DNA from: Bacillus sp. V5-8f
Lineage (GTDB): Bacteria > Bacillota > Bacilli > Bacillales > DSM-1321
Assembly: GCF_002863565.1 (NCBI RefSeq)
Contig: NZ_PGUW01000007.1
Span: forward strand, 62,001 to 126,000
Direction of reading: 5' to 3'
Length of the DNA: 64,000 bases
Below the pieces are notes generated by a model. It saw only the letters and a list, made by a program, of their open reading frames with translations, was not told the DNA's origin and did no database searches. Of the stretch, positions 44,755 through 53,359 are shown piece after piece (within the stretch, counting starts at the first letter, position 1; each line of letters opens with the position of its first letter). The translations under genes and the position numbers were made by a program.

Positions 44755-45786
44755 ATGCTTTTACGGTGGTTTTGGAGGGTTGTCCTCCTACTTGCATTAT
44801 TATACATAGTCCCGTATTCGTGGACATTGATTTTCGCGTTTGTGACGGCGATGCTGCTTGAGGGATTTATCCATTCCATCAGCAAAACGTTCAAACTTAA
44901 CCGGCTCTGGTCCGTTTTGATTGCTTTTATTGTGTATGTTGGAGGTTTACTGGGTGCGGTATTCATTATCGTTTCTGTTTTGACCAAGCAGGTCATTACC
45001 CTTTCCCAAAAACTCCCGGGAGTGGTTAAGGATTTATACAATACTGCAGTGTTGCCTTTTATCAGGAAGTGGGAAAATTATTCCCAGTCTCTTCCTACAG
45101 ATGTGATTAGCTCTGTCGAAAATGCGCTCGAAAGAGGAATTTCCTCGTTGGAGACCTTTGCTAGGAATCTGGTTGAAGGTTCTGTGCAGCTTGTTGCGAT
45201 CGTGCCGGGATTTTTAATTGAATTTTTAATTTACTTGATCGCTTTGTTCTTATTTTGCCTCGAGTTCCCGCGCATAAAACGGAAAGTGCGGAATTTCCTG
45301 CAGGAGTCAACCTATCAGAAGCTATCTTTGGTATTCGAGGATTTAAACAAAGCAGGAATCGGCTTCTTAAGAGCACAGCTTTTCTTAAGCCTGATAACAT
45401 TCACGATGGCCTACATAGGTCTATGGATTCTTAATGTCCCATATACGTTGTTATTGTCCATTTTAATTGTAGTTGTTGATATTCTGCCGATTTTAGGAAC
45501 CGGTTCAGTTTTGGTTCCATGGGCGATTGTCGCCATGCTGCAAGGGAACCAGCATCTAGGCATCGGTTTAATTATCATGTTCATAGTCATCACGATCATC
45601 AGGAGGATCGTCGAGCCAAAGGTTTATTCGGCAAGCCTTGGTTTGACTCCATTAGCGGCTTTAGTCAGCTTGTACCTGGGCTTTAAAATTCTTGGCTTTG
45701 TTGGACTATTTTTAGGCCCAGCATTGGTGATTATTTATGAAACTTTAAAAAAAGCGGGCGTCATTAAAAGAAATATTCAAATATAA
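44755..45786 (+). CDS. AI-2E/YtvI-family membrane protein
   Basis: A 343-residue polytopic membrane protein of the AI-2E transporter family, resembling B. subtilis YtvI, a sporulation membrane protein. Hydrophobic blocks appear at the N-terminus and from residue 150 on, with SASLGLTPLAALVSLYLGFK and GFVGLFLGPALVIIYE as family hallmarks. The ATG at 44755 is the only start after an in-frame stop; its ribosome binding site is weak. Transport substrate is not known. A terminator follows. Confidence 0.88.
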   Translation: MLLRWFWRVVLLLALLYIVPYSWTLIFAFVTAMLLEGFIHSISKTFKLNRLWSVLIAFIVYVGGLLGAVFIIVSVLTKQVITLSQKLPGVVKDLYNTAVLPFIRKWENYSQSLPTDVISSVENALERGISSLETFARNLVEGSVQLVAIVPGFLIEFLIYLIALFLFCLEFPRIKRKVRNFLQESTYQKLSLVFEDLNKAGIGFLRAQLFLSLITFTMAYIGLWILNVPYTLLLSILIVVVDILPILGTGSVLVPWAIVAMLQGNQHLGIGLIIMFIVITIIRRIVEPKVYSASLGLTPLAALVSLYLGFKILGFVGLFLGPALVIIYETLKKAGVIKRNIQI

Positions 45787-45839
45787 ATGAAAAAGGCAAA
45801 GGGCATCTTATAAAAATGTTCCTTCGCCTTTTTTCATTT
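45785..45839. terminator. Bidirectional terminator between AI-2E and zinc-finger genes
   Basis: AAATGAAAAAGGC pairs with GCCTTTTTTCATTT with an inner AAGG/CCTT, in a convergent junction. Confidence 0.85.
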
Positions 45840-45960
45840 CTTTTATATGTCTTGTTGTTTTACCAAGCCCATTACATTGTGTGCAGAAGCGGGAGAAAAA
45901 TTGGAGGAAGGGCACTCGCCCTCTTCCTTTGCAATGCCTGCATATATTGACCACCTTCAC
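45808..45960 (-). CDS. Small double zinc-knuckle protein (DnaJ-type CxxCxGxG)
   Basis: A 50-residue protein with two motifs: CRHCKGRGR and CTQCNGLGK, the CxxCxGxG pattern of DnaJ zinc fingers. The GTG at 45960 has AAAGGAGG seven bases upstream, which fixes the start; the same frame is open upstream. YuiA-like small proteins of Bacillus have a similar design. It likely binds one zinc. Partner unknown. Confidence 0.75.
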   Translation of the reverse strand: MKVVNICRHCKGRGRVPFLQFFSRFCTQCNGLGKTTRHIKEMKKGEGTFL

Positions 45961-46666
45961 TATAAATCGCCTCCTTTTTATAAGAGTTCCCTGACATGCC
46001 AGAGAAGATACGTTTTGATCAAACGAGTATTTTATTAAGTTGGAGAATAGAGAGGAAAGAGACTGCTGTCGGAAAGTAGTAAAATCCTTGACCTGAAAAT
46101 TCTGATTGTTTCTTACTTTACTGTACCAAACACTAAACAAAAAGTCTTAGAGGGTGCTTCTCGTTAGTTGCAGGACAAGAAGTGACTAAAACGGTTCACT
46201 CGATTACATTATTGTTTTCAATGGATTGCTATAAAAGTAGCACGAATGTTGAACGGATATTTGACATTCTGGTTTACTATGACAGGGGCTAAGATTTCTT
46301 GAACGACTATGGAATAATTCCTAGTTTTTATTTGTTTCCTTCGTTTGTAAGAGTCTTTACTGCATTTGAGGGGTGGTTTACGTATTATCGCTTCATTGGG
46401 GATGGGTAAGTTAAGAAAAAATGATCCCATTTTTTCAATTGGATTTGGATGTTTATCTTGCCTGCTTGGCATTGCGGTGATCCTTTGGGGACACGATCAG
46501 TTGAATAGGAAAGTGTATCTCTATCAATTTATTATATGCAATCATGCATAAAATGACGATACGACACATTCTACGTGTATAAATAACTTTTTCTTTTGTG
46601 GATAAAAACAGCCGACTCAAAAGTGCCGGCTGTTTTTGATGCTGCAGTTCAGAAGTCTGTGCTGTA
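45961..46666. other. Gene-poor gap
   Basis: No convincing gene. A plus-strand frame at 46366-46551 would give one TM segment (IFSIGFGCLSCLLGIAVILW) but has no clear ribosome binding site. The right end holds a terminator for the CNNM gene. Confidence 0.5.
46604..46637. terminator. Terminator of CNNM/CorC gene
   Basis: AAAAACAGCCG pairs with CGGCTGTTTTT over a 12-base loop; it sits after the minus-strand gene and has Ts on both sides. Confidence 0.88.
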
Positions 46667-48016
46667 TTAAGAGACAATTTCAGTCTGTGGAAGAGGGACT
46701 TGTTTCACATCTTCCACTTCCTGGACGGTTTTATAAATTTCAATATATCGGATATGGTGATCTTCCATTTCAATGATTTTGAAGCAGTAGGATCCATGCC
46801 GCAGCACATCTCCTTCTTGTGCTTCGTAATTTTCAGTAAGAATCCATCCCCCGATTGTATCGATATCTTCATCGGATATTTCAATATCTAACAAATCGTT
46901 GACTTCGCTTACAAGCACTTTTGATTCGACGACGAAATGGTCTTCTTTCACTTTTTGGACCATTGGGACTTCATCCATATCGAATTCATCACGAATATCG
47001 CCCACGATTTCTTCAAGGATATCTTCGACTGTCACTAGCCCGCTGGTTCCGCCATACTCATCCATCAGGATGGCCATATGAATCCGTTCCTTTTGCATTT
47101 TCAGCAGCAGGTCGTGAATGGGAATGTTGTCGATCACACGAATGATGGGGCGGATATAACTTGCGATGGACTGCCCGGATTTTGTTTCGTTAGAAACCAT
47201 TTCTGTAAAAAGTTCTTTGACGTTTACCATCCCAATTACATGGTCCTTATCCCCGTCAATCACCGGATATCGGGTGAATTTTTCTTCTGTCACTACCGCA
47301 AGGAAATCTTCTACCGTATCCTCTTGGCTAAGGGTTACGATTTCTGTACGGGGAACCATGATTTCCTTGGCAATACGGTCGTCAAATTCGAAAATTTTAT
47401 TTACATATTTAAACTCGGACTGGTTTATTTCACCACTTTTATAGCTTTCGGATAAAATAATGCGAAGTTCTTCCTCCGTATGGGCTAATTCATGCTCGGA
47501 AGCAGGCTTCAACCCGACCATTCTGGTAAGGAGACGCGCCGAACCATTTAATACCCAAATAAAAGGAAACATAATCTTATAGAAGAAAATCAGCGGTTTG
47601 GCCACCAAAAGGGTAACCGTTTCGGCTTTTTGAATGGCAAGTGTCTTTGGTGCCAATTCTCCGATCACCACATGAATGAAGGTGATGAACGCGAATGCCA
47701 AACCGAAGGACAAGATGCTCGAAGCAGCCTCCGGGATATTTAAATCAAGCAGCAATGGGTGAAGTATCCGGTCAATAGTCGGTTCCCCCAGCCACCCAAG
47801 GCCTAGTGCCGTAATTGTAATTCCAAGCTGGCAGGCTGAAAGGTACTCATCCAGAGCTGAGATCACACTTTTTGCCGAGACTGCATTCGAGCGTCCCTCT
47901 TCGATTAATTGGTCAATCCTTGAACTCCTCACTTTGACGATCGCAAACTCCGAAGCTACAAAAAATGCTGTCAAAGCAATTAAAATGGCTATAAAAACCA
48001 AGTTTATTATGTCCAA
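46667..48016 (-). CDS. CNNM/CorC-type membrane protein with CBS domains
   Basis: A 449-residue hemolysin-family protein of the CNNM class, linked to magnesium efflux or divalent cation balance. The TM domain (1-190) holds SACQLGITITALGLGWLGEP and VIGELAPKTLAIQKAE; CBS pair at about 205-335 (VPRTEIVTLSQEDTVEDFL, and LMDEYGGTSGLVTVEDILEE); C-terminal CorC_HlyC domain. Homologues in B. subtilis are YugS, YhdP, YrkA and YqhB. The TTG start has AAGGA six bases upstream. A small leader frame lies just upstream. Confidence 0.92.
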   Translation of the reverse strand: MDIINLVFIAILIALTAFFVASEFAIVKVRSSRIDQLIEEGRSNAVSAKSVISALDEYLSACQLGITITALGLGWLGEPTIDRILHPLLLDLNIPEAASSILSFGLAFAFITFIHVVIGELAPKTLAIQKAETVTLLVAKPLIFFYKIMFPFIWVLNGSARLLTRMVGLKPASEHELAHTEEELRIILSESYKSGEINQSEFKYVNKIFEFDDRIAKEIMVPRTEIVTLSQEDTVEDFLAVVTEEKFTRYPVIDGDKDHVIGMVNVKELFTEMVSNETKSGQSIASYIRPIIRVIDNIPIHDLLLKMQKERIHMAILMDEYGGTSGLVTVEDILEEIVGDIRDEFDMDEVPMVQKVKEDHFVVESKVLVSEVNDLLDIEISDEDIDTIGGWILTENYEAQEGDVLRHGSYCFKIIEMEDHHIRYIEIYKTVQEVEDVKQVPLPQTEIVS

Positions 48017-48511
48017 ATATCATCCTTACTCACCTGAATGGCAAATAAGGAGTCCACCTCCTAAGGTAATAAAGTCTATCATGCATAATCCTTTTATTCT
48101 ATAAATCTATATTCGCATCAGGTCATAAACTTCTGGAGCAGCCGGTTTCCCTCATGTATGGTTAGCGGAACTAATGATATATGTTTATAGCACAAAGCCC
48201 GGGCCGGAAGTTTATGTTCACTTATACGGACCAAATTCAATACCCCATGCTATCACCTCTTGATAAAAAATAAGTAAATAAGTTCATTATAGAAAAAGTA
48301 AATAATTCAGTCAAATCCGTTTATGGTGCCAAAAGCGTTGATTATTACAAGTATATGGTTGATAATTCCCGAATAGTAGCGAATTTCAAACTAAAACTGG
48401 CAATAAATTTACTGAATTTTCTAAAACATATAAATTGTTAAAATTTCGATACTAAAAAAGGAATATTCCCATAGGTTATTACTATGGAATGGGACAAGGG
48501 GGTGCACCGAA
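48017..48511. other. Leader region of CNNM gene with an 18-codon frame
   Basis: A 495-bp divergent spacer. On the minus strand 48027-48083 is an 18-codon frame with AAAAGG seven bases upstream. An RBS-like AGGAGGTGG at 48055-48063 lies within it, in an AGGAG/CTCCT mini-hairpin. No M-box consensus was seen. Confidence 0.45.
48027..48083 (-). CDS. Possible leader peptide of the CNNM gene
   Basis: ATG with AAAAGG seven bases upstream gives MIDFITLGGGLLICHSGE, ending 10 bases before the CNNM start codon, so its stop lies on the ribosome binding site of that gene. Such an arrangement is used for translational attenuation in magnesium genes of other bacteria; here it is only a structural observation. 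Confidence 0.4.
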
Positions 48512-49078
48512 ATTTTTGAAAAAATGATGGCAATCTTGATTGGCAGCTTATCGGTCGGCATCGGGGTAAATTTCTTTTTGGCACCATATCAGCTTTTGGA
48601 CGGGGGGCTGATAGGAATTGCACTTCTCATACATTATTACTTTGGGTTCCCCATCGGTCTGACCACAATGTTGATCAGTATTCCACTTTACATATATGTA
48701 TGGTTTTTTGAAAGAAAGTTTTTCTTCCATAGCATACACGGTTTGCTTTTTTCCTCGTTTTGCATCGACCTTTTTGCAAATATCGAGACAGATTGGGAAT
48801 TGCCAGTTCTTGCAAGCGCTATTCTTGGCGGAATCATCATCGGTTTAGGAGTGGGGCTGATGCTGAGATATGATACAAGTACAGGGGGGACCGATCTAAT
48901 CGCCCAGATAATTTCCAGGAATACTACCATTAACGTAGGAATTCTAATCTTCATAATTGATGGATGTATCATCCTTTCAGGGATTGGAATCGTAGGGTTG
49001 CCTGTTTTCTTTTATTCAAGTATGACCATTATTATTGTAGGGGTACTTACGTCGCTTACTTCAGTCAAAACCATGTAA
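48512..49078 (+). CDS. YitT family membrane protein
   Basis: A five-helix membrane protein of the YitT/DUF161 type. Hallmarks: GVNFFLAPYQLLDGGLIGIA and GVGLMLRYDTSTGGTDLIAQ. Length is about 184-188 residues. The first standard codon is ATG at 48524, with poor site spacing; AAGGGGGTG is followed seven bases later by ATT at 48512 in the same frame, so a non-standard start giving MFEKMMAIL is possible. It lacks the C-terminal DUF2179 domain present in many relatives. Function unknown. Confidence 0.82.
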   Translation: MFEKMMAILIGSLSVGIGVNFFLAPYQLLDGGLIGIALLIHYYFGFPIGLTTMLISIPLYIYVWFFERKFFFHSIHGLLFSSFCIDLFANIETDWELPVLASAILGGIIIGLGVGLMLRYDTSTGGTDLIAQIISRNTTINVGILIFIIDGCIILSGIGIVGLPVFFYSSMTIIIVGVLTSLTSVKTM

Positions 49079-49125
49079 CAAAAACTTTGCTTTGGTGTTT
49101 TGAATCGTAAAATATTGGGAATATA

Positions 49126-49344
49126 ATGTATGAACAAATTAATTTTTCAGAGGTGAGTAAGTTGGATAATGAGGCGATTATAAAGTTTAGAAATAAAGGA
49201 ATCAAGATTGAAAAAACAAAGTCACGGCATGAGGTTTTTTCAAGCCTGTATGAGTCCGATCCTTCGTTACTTGGCCTCCAGACTGTAGCTAAAACAGATA
49301 GGTTAATGATGCAAATCGATGAACAAAAAATGAATGAGTTTTAA
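49126..49344 (+). CDS. Small hypothetical protein
   Basis: A 72-residue charged protein (MYEQINFSEVSKLDNEAII start) with weak upstream signal (TTGGGAATATA). A terminator immediately follows, which supports expression. No family recognised. Confidence 0.5.
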   Translation: MYEQINFSEVSKLDNEAIIKFRNKGIKIEKTKSRHEVFSSLYESDPSLLGLQTVAKTDRLMMQIDEQKMNEF

Positions 49345-49354
49345 TATACATATG

Positions 49355-49384
49355 GCATACCCCTTTGTTGGTGTGCTTTTTTTA
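49355..49384 (+). terminator. Terminator after small hypothetical gene
   Basis: GCATACC pairs with GGTGTGC (one G-U) over an 8-base loop and is followed by seven Ts. Confidence 0.85.
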
Positions 49385-49485
49385 TGCGGTCGGGGTGGCC
49401 GGACAAACCGTAATATAAAACAATTCTCCTTAATAAGATATAGAGATGAAAGACAGGCAAAATATTTTTAAGGAGAACGACGAAG

Positions 49486-50106
49486 ATGGATTATATAATA
49501 AATATTCTCGAATTATTAGCAAATTTAGGTTATGCTGGGATTGCCCTTGGATTGATGATTGAAATTATTCCAAGCGAGCTTGTGCTTGGCTATGGCGGTT
49601 TTTTAATCTCGAGCGGCAGGATTCATTTTTTTGGTGCCTTTTTAGCGGGTGTCGTCGGTGGGACACTTGCTCAATTAATTCTTTATTGGGCAGGCTACTA
49701 TGGAGGGCGGCCGTTCTTAATAAAGTATGGAAAATATATTTTCATTACAGAGAGGCATATAGATGTCGCGGAACAATGGTTTCAAAAGTACGGAACCGGG
49801 GTCATTTTTACGGCCAGATTTATCCCGGTTGTCCGTCATGCGATATCGATACCCGCCGGAATTGCGAAAATGTCAGTTGTTAAATTTACCATGTTCACAA
49901 TCGCAGCCATCGTTCCATGGACCATTTTTTTCCTTGTTTTAGGGAAGATGTTAGGAGGTAACTGGAGGGAGATCAAGGGCATTTCAGAGCCATATATTAT
50001 CCCGGTTGTAATCCTAGCTTTTGTTATGGCCGTTCTTTATTATATTTGGCGAAGGAAGCATACACCGCCAATTGTCACTGTACATACGAAAATAAAAACG
50101 AAATAA
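49486..50106 (+). CDS. DedA family membrane protein
   Basis: A 206-residue DedA/VTT-domain protein. Family features: the re-entrant motif EIIPSELVLGYGGFL, GGTLAQLILYWAGYYGG and the conserved FTARFIPVVRHAISIPAGIA with key Arg residues. DedA proteins include undecaprenyl-phosphate and phospholipid flippases; the exact substrate here is unknown. AAGGAG precedes the ATG. Monocistronic. Confidence 0.92.
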   Translation: MDYIINILELLANLGYAGIALGLMIEIIPSELVLGYGGFLISSGRIHFFGAFLAGVVGGTLAQLILYWAGYYGGRPFLIKYGKYIFITERHIDVAEQWFQKYGTGVIFTARFIPVVRHAISIPAGIAKMSVVKFTMFTIAAIVPWTIFFLVLGKMLGGNWREIKGISEPYIIPVVILAFVMAVLYYIWRRKHTPPIVTVHTKIKTK

Positions 50107-50265
50107 CCAGTTTTCTGGTGAATTGGCTTTGCTGCAAGAGGCGGCAAGGCTTTTTTGATGTTAATTTATTAGAAGGGTGTTTATGTTGAGCACATGTTTA
50201 CGAAAGGGTGTTAATAGGCTAAATAAGTTAGCAAGTTAGAATTTTTTAATTCTGGGAGACAAGTC

Positions 50266-50560
50266 ATGAAGCTAACTAAAAAAATTATCATTCGGTTGAT
50301 TTCAGGCTATAGGTAAAATGGCAACCGTTGTTCTAACTGCTGAATTGGCTTCTATAGGCACAGCCGGTGTTCCTGGAGTAGGCTTGATTATGCTGGCGAT
50401 GGTCCTTTCATCTGTCGGGTTGCCGGTTGAAGGAATCGGGCTGATTCTGGGGATCGACCGTATTCTTGACATGGCTAGAACAGCAATGAATATTACCGAG
50501 GACGCGGCCTGTGCAGTAATTGTGGCAGAACAGGAGAGAAGGCGGCAACGAAGATTGTAA
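50266..50560 (+). pseudogene. Internally deleted GltP/DctA-type symporter
   Basis: A start with GGGAGAC and [16 protein letters not shown] looks like the N-terminus of a dicarboxylate/glutamate:cation symporter and then hits a stop. Immediately after, an open frame encodes the last about 75 residues of that family: [20 protein letters not shown] and [20 protein letters not shown]. Some 300 codons of the middle are gone, so the gene is a remnant of an internal deletion. The retained ends lie in different frames. Confidence 0.82.
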
Positions 50561-50579
50561 ACCTCGGGAAGGAGTTAAA

Positions 50580-50614
50580 AACAACGCCTGGATTTTTTTG
50601 ATCCAGGCGTTGTT
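50580..50614. terminator. Bidirectional terminator
   Basis: AACAACGCCTGGAT pairs perfectly with ATCCAGGCGTTGTT over a 7-base loop, between the remnant and the CDF gene. Confidence 0.88.
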
Positions 50615-50634
50615 TCTGTATTTTTTTGCTGTTG

Positions 50635-51516
50635 TCATGATTCCTTGGAGGGATAATATGGCTCAACATGGATAATCGCATTTTTTATATCATGTTTATT
50701 ATGAAGAAGTCTTTCAATTTCCTCTGTGATATCATGCCCTTCATTCACCGTTAAAAGAGGATCCACATGGATGGTCGCTTCCAGGAAAATTTCATTTCCA
50801 TGCATCCGCGCTTTTAAGTCACTTGTATCCTTGACTCGGAGTGCAGATCCGATAGTCTCGTGGATTTGCTGCAGCAATTCTTCATCAAACCCATCCGTAA
50901 GCGTATGAGAAGCGTCCCGGAAAATTTCCCATGCCGTTCTGCAGATGATAAGGCCCACTACTATGGCGGCAATAGAATCAAGCCAGCCTGCTCCGAACTT
51001 TGTCCCAATAATTCCTACAAACGCGCCAATACTGACCAGGGCATCGGATTTATTGTCCTGTGCGACTGCATTCACAGATGCGCTGTTAAGACGTTTGCTT
51101 AGCCGCAGGTTATACCGGTAAACCCCAAACATAAATAGCGCTGAAAACAAAGCAGTATAGGCTGTAAGCATGCTCGGATCTTCCTGGGTGCCGCCAATAA
51201 ATGCTTCAAATGCGCTGAAGATAACCTGTACACCGACTGTAATCATAATGAAAGCAGCAACGAGCGAGGAAATAGTTTCGGCACGCATATGGCCATATAA
51301 GTGATTTTCATCCGGAGGTCTCTTGGAAATCTTTAATCCGATCAAAACAGCTACTGAGGCAATGATATCCGTGGCATTATTTAAACCATCGGCCCATAAC
51401 CCTCTTGAATTACCAAAATGGCCGATAGATAATTTTAAAGTCGCCATGAATATGTAAGCAGCTATGCTGAGATAAGCACCCTTTTCAGCAGGGCTGATTT
51501 TATTTTCCCGCAACAT
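50635..51516 (-). CDS. CDF transporter, Mn-type (MneS/MneP-like)
   Basis: A 293-residue cation diffusion facilitator. Transport-site residues are in GLWADGLNNATDIIASVAVL (D..N/D pattern of manganese exporters) and AQDNKSDALVSIGA. The C-terminal domain has HVDPLLTVNEGHDITEEIE. It resembles B. subtilis MneS (YeaB) and MneP (YdfM). The ATG at 51516 has GGAGG seven bases upstream; the frame is open 16 codons earlier. Likely Mn efflux, inferred from the motif. No MntR box identified. Confidence 0.88.
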   Translation of the reverse strand: MLRENKISPAEKGAYLSIAAYIFMATLKLSIGHFGNSRGLWADGLNNATDIIASVAVLIGLKISKRPPDENHLYGHMRAETISSLVAAFIMITVGVQVIFSAFEAFIGGTQEDPSMLTAYTALFSALFMFGVYRYNLRLSKRLNSASVNAVAQDNKSDALVSIGAFVGIIGTKFGAGWLDSIAAIVVGLIICRTAWEIFRDASHTLTDGFDEELLQQIHETIGSALRVKDTSDLKARMHGNEIFLEATIHVDPLLTVNEGHDITEEIERLLHNKHDIKNAIIHVEPYYPSKES

Positions 51517-51712
51517 TCTTTTACCTCCGTTGAATAGTAAGACTAAATAAAGATAACAAACCAAAGTTGGGTAAGTCTACAGAAAAAATGTCGTATAACT
51601 GCATGTTTATTGGGCATTTTCACTGTTATTGTGTTAAGGTAAAGAAGTTGGTTCAAGCTAAAAAACGGGTACTTTTTTTGTATGAAGGTCGTTCTTTATG
51701 TTTTTTTTCTGC

Positions 51713-51741
51713 TTGAATTACCGTTAAACTAGTAGTATATT
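51713..51741 (+). promoter_or_regulatory. Promoter of thiT transcript
   Basis: TTGAAT and TATATT are 17 bases apart, about 28 bases upstream of the TPP riboswitch P1 stem. Confidence 0.65.
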
Positions 51742-51768
51742 CTAACCGAGGAATAAAAAAAAATACGT

Positions 51769-51858
51769 CCACAAGGGGAGCCATATCATTGGCTGAGAGT
51801 GAACGAATTGAGTTCTGACCCTATGAACCTGTTAGTTAATGCTAGCGTAGGGATGTGG
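51769..51858 (+). ncRNA. TPP (THI-box) riboswitch
   Basis: The aptamer contains GGGGAGCC, then GGCTGAGAGTGA, CTGACCCTATGAACCTG, TTAGTTAATGCTAGC and GTAGGGATGTGG, all thi-box signatures; CCACA and TGTGG close P1. It controls the downstream thiamine transporter thiT. Confidence 0.96.
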
Positions 51859-51870
51859 TTTTGGATTATG

Positions 51871-51913
51871 CAATGCCAGGGTGTATCCATTACCGCCCTG
51901 GCATTGCTTTTTT
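51871..51913 (+). terminator. Expression platform terminator of the TPP riboswitch
   Basis: CAATGCCAGGG pairs with CCCTGGCATTG over a 14-base loop and a T-run follows. Formation with TPP bound would shut off thiT. Confidence 0.92.
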
Positions 51914-51981
51914 CGTTAAAAGGCAAATCACGGGTGTTCTCTTAATTGCTTTCCCCGAATGTGGAGAAGGGAGAAGGACAA

Positions 51982-52569
51982 ATGAATAAGAAGACATTAT
52001 TTGTAGTAGAGGTAGCCATTTTTGCGGCCCTTGCTTTTCTGCTTGACCTTGTTTCTAATTTCATCTTTTCGAGAATCTGGCCGCAGGGAGGCTCTGTATC
52101 GATTGCCATGGTCCCTGTGTTTCTGATGGCTTATCGCTGGGGAATCAAAGGTGGCCTTGCAACGGGATTTTTGCTTGGACTGCTGCAGGTAGTAAGTGGC
52201 ACAGCTTGGATTGGGCATCCTGTACAAGGATTTATTGATTATTTCCTAGCCTTTACAGTTGTTGGATTTGCCGGGCTATTCGCAAAACGGGTAATAGAAA
52301 GCTATAGCGAAGGAAATAAAGGTAAAGGAGCGGTTTACGGGATTCTTGGCATGTTTGTTGGAAGCTTCCTGCGTTTTATTTGCCATTATGCTTCGGGCAT
52401 CGTTTTTTTCGCTTCATCAGCGCCGAAAGGGCAGCATGTAGCCATTTTTTCTCTTTTATATAATGGAACATATATGTTAGCAAGCTTCGTTCTATCCTCA
52501 GTTGTAGTGATACTTCTATACTCGGCTGCCTCACGGGTGTTAATTAAAAATGTAAACCATGCAAGATGA
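51982..52569 (+). CDS. thiT: Thiamine ECF transporter S component
   Basis: A 195-residue S component that binds thiamine and joins the shared EcfAA'T module. Family motifs: WPQGGSVSIAMVPVFLMAYR (substrate loop) and GGLATGFLLGLLQVV, then IDYFLAFTVVGFAGLF. The ATG at 51982 has GAAGGA upstream; the frame is open earlier but lies in the leader. Controlled by the TPP riboswitch, so synthesis is induced when thiamine pyrophosphate is low. It corresponds to B. subtilis ThiT (YuaJ). Confidence 0.95.
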   Translation: MNKKTLFVVEVAIFAALAFLLDLVSNFIFSRIWPQGGSVSIAMVPVFLMAYRWGIKGGLATGFLLGLLQVVSGTAWIGHPVQGFIDYFLAFTVVGFAGLFAKRVIESYSEGNKGKGAVYGILGMFVGSFLRFICHYASGIVFFASSAPKGQHVAIFSLLYNGTYMLASFVLSSVVVILLYSAASRVLIKNVNHAR

Positions 52570-52584
52570 TAACCAATAACTAAT

Positions 52585-52625
52585 CCTTGCCGACCCACAA
52601 CAGAGCGGCAGGGATGTTTTTTTTG
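52585..52625 (+). terminator. Terminator of thiT
   Basis: CCTTGCCG pairs with CGGCAGGG (one G-U) over a 13-base loop, followed by ATG and eight Ts. Confidence 0.85.
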
Positions 52626-52921
52626 TTGTTCTGTTCTTGCTTAATAGGTAGGTTAGGATTTGTTATCAGGCAAAATGCTTCTTCGTTTCCAATCATTTTT
52701 CTATGAGATTCTAATATATAGCAGATGGTGGTATATATTTACCTTGAACGCATAAATATCATTTCGCGACGAATGGTTCCCCATCTTTGGGTAAGAAATA
52801 ATAATATCTCATTTTTTCTACAAACAGGTTTAGCTATCCGCAGAAGTGGAAGGATTTATTGTAACAACTCCTGTTTAAGAAAAGTGGCGGAGATTCTTAT
52901 CAATAAAAAGGAGGATCCATC
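52626..52921. other. Spacer before DUF3243 gene
   Basis: AT-rich with no gene recognised. A GTTTAA at about 52873 resembles a sigma-B -35, but no matching -10 was found. Confidence 0.4.
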
Positions 52922-53272
52922 ATGGCTGAAAGAGAGCATGTTGTCCATAAAGACGGGCATGTAAATATCGGGAATGTTGATGAAGCTCTAAGCAAAATCG
53001 ATCCTGGAAGAGTAGAGGATATTGTATCGAATTTTGAAATCTTTAAAAAGTATTTACACAGAAGGCTGGATGTAGCCCAGAACATTGGTTTAAATGAAGA
53101 ACAGCTCACAAAAATCGCGCAGAAGGTCGCAGACTATCTTTCAGACAAAGTGGAACCCAGGAACCGGGAGGAAAAACTGCTTCAAGAGCTATGGAATGTG
53201 GGTAATGAAGAGGAACGCCAACATTTGGCACACATGCTTTTTAAACTTGTAGACGAGAAAAAATATTCATAA
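52922..53272 (+). CDS. DUF3243 family protein
   Basis: A 116-residue helical protein of the DUF3243 type (YmfJ-like). Key segments: FEIFKKYLHRRLDVAQNIGL and LSDKVEPRNREEKLLQELW with the following NEEERQHLAHMLFKLVD. AAAGGAGG lies eight bases before the ATG. The family occurs in Bacilli; function not established. Monocistronic, with terminator. Confidence 0.85.
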   Translation: MAEREHVVHKDGHVNIGNVDEALSKIDPGRVEDIVSNFEIFKKYLHRRLDVAQNIGLNEEQLTKIAQKVADYLSDKVEPRNREEKLLQELWNVGNEEERQHLAHMLFKLVDEKKYS

Positions 53273-53273
53273 G

Positions 53274-53326
53274 AAAAAGCTGTCTTGCGCAAGTAAGTTA
53301 TCGTGTGCGTTAGGCAGCTTTTTTAA
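53274..53326 (+). terminator. Terminator of DUF3243 gene
   Basis: AAAAAGCTG pairs with CAGCTTTTT across a long loop holding additional partial pairing. Confidence 0.7.
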
Positions 53327-53359
53327 ATTGTAGACGGGAAAAGTTGCTTCCATGTTTTC

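Noticed and set aside
46366-46551. 61-residue small membrane protein
   Set aside because: One TM segment but no credible ribosome binding site; left as a note in the gap description.
48017-48511. M-box magnesium riboswitch upstream of CNNM gene
   Set aside because: Segments do not match the M-box consensus; only a short leader frame and a small hairpin are seen.
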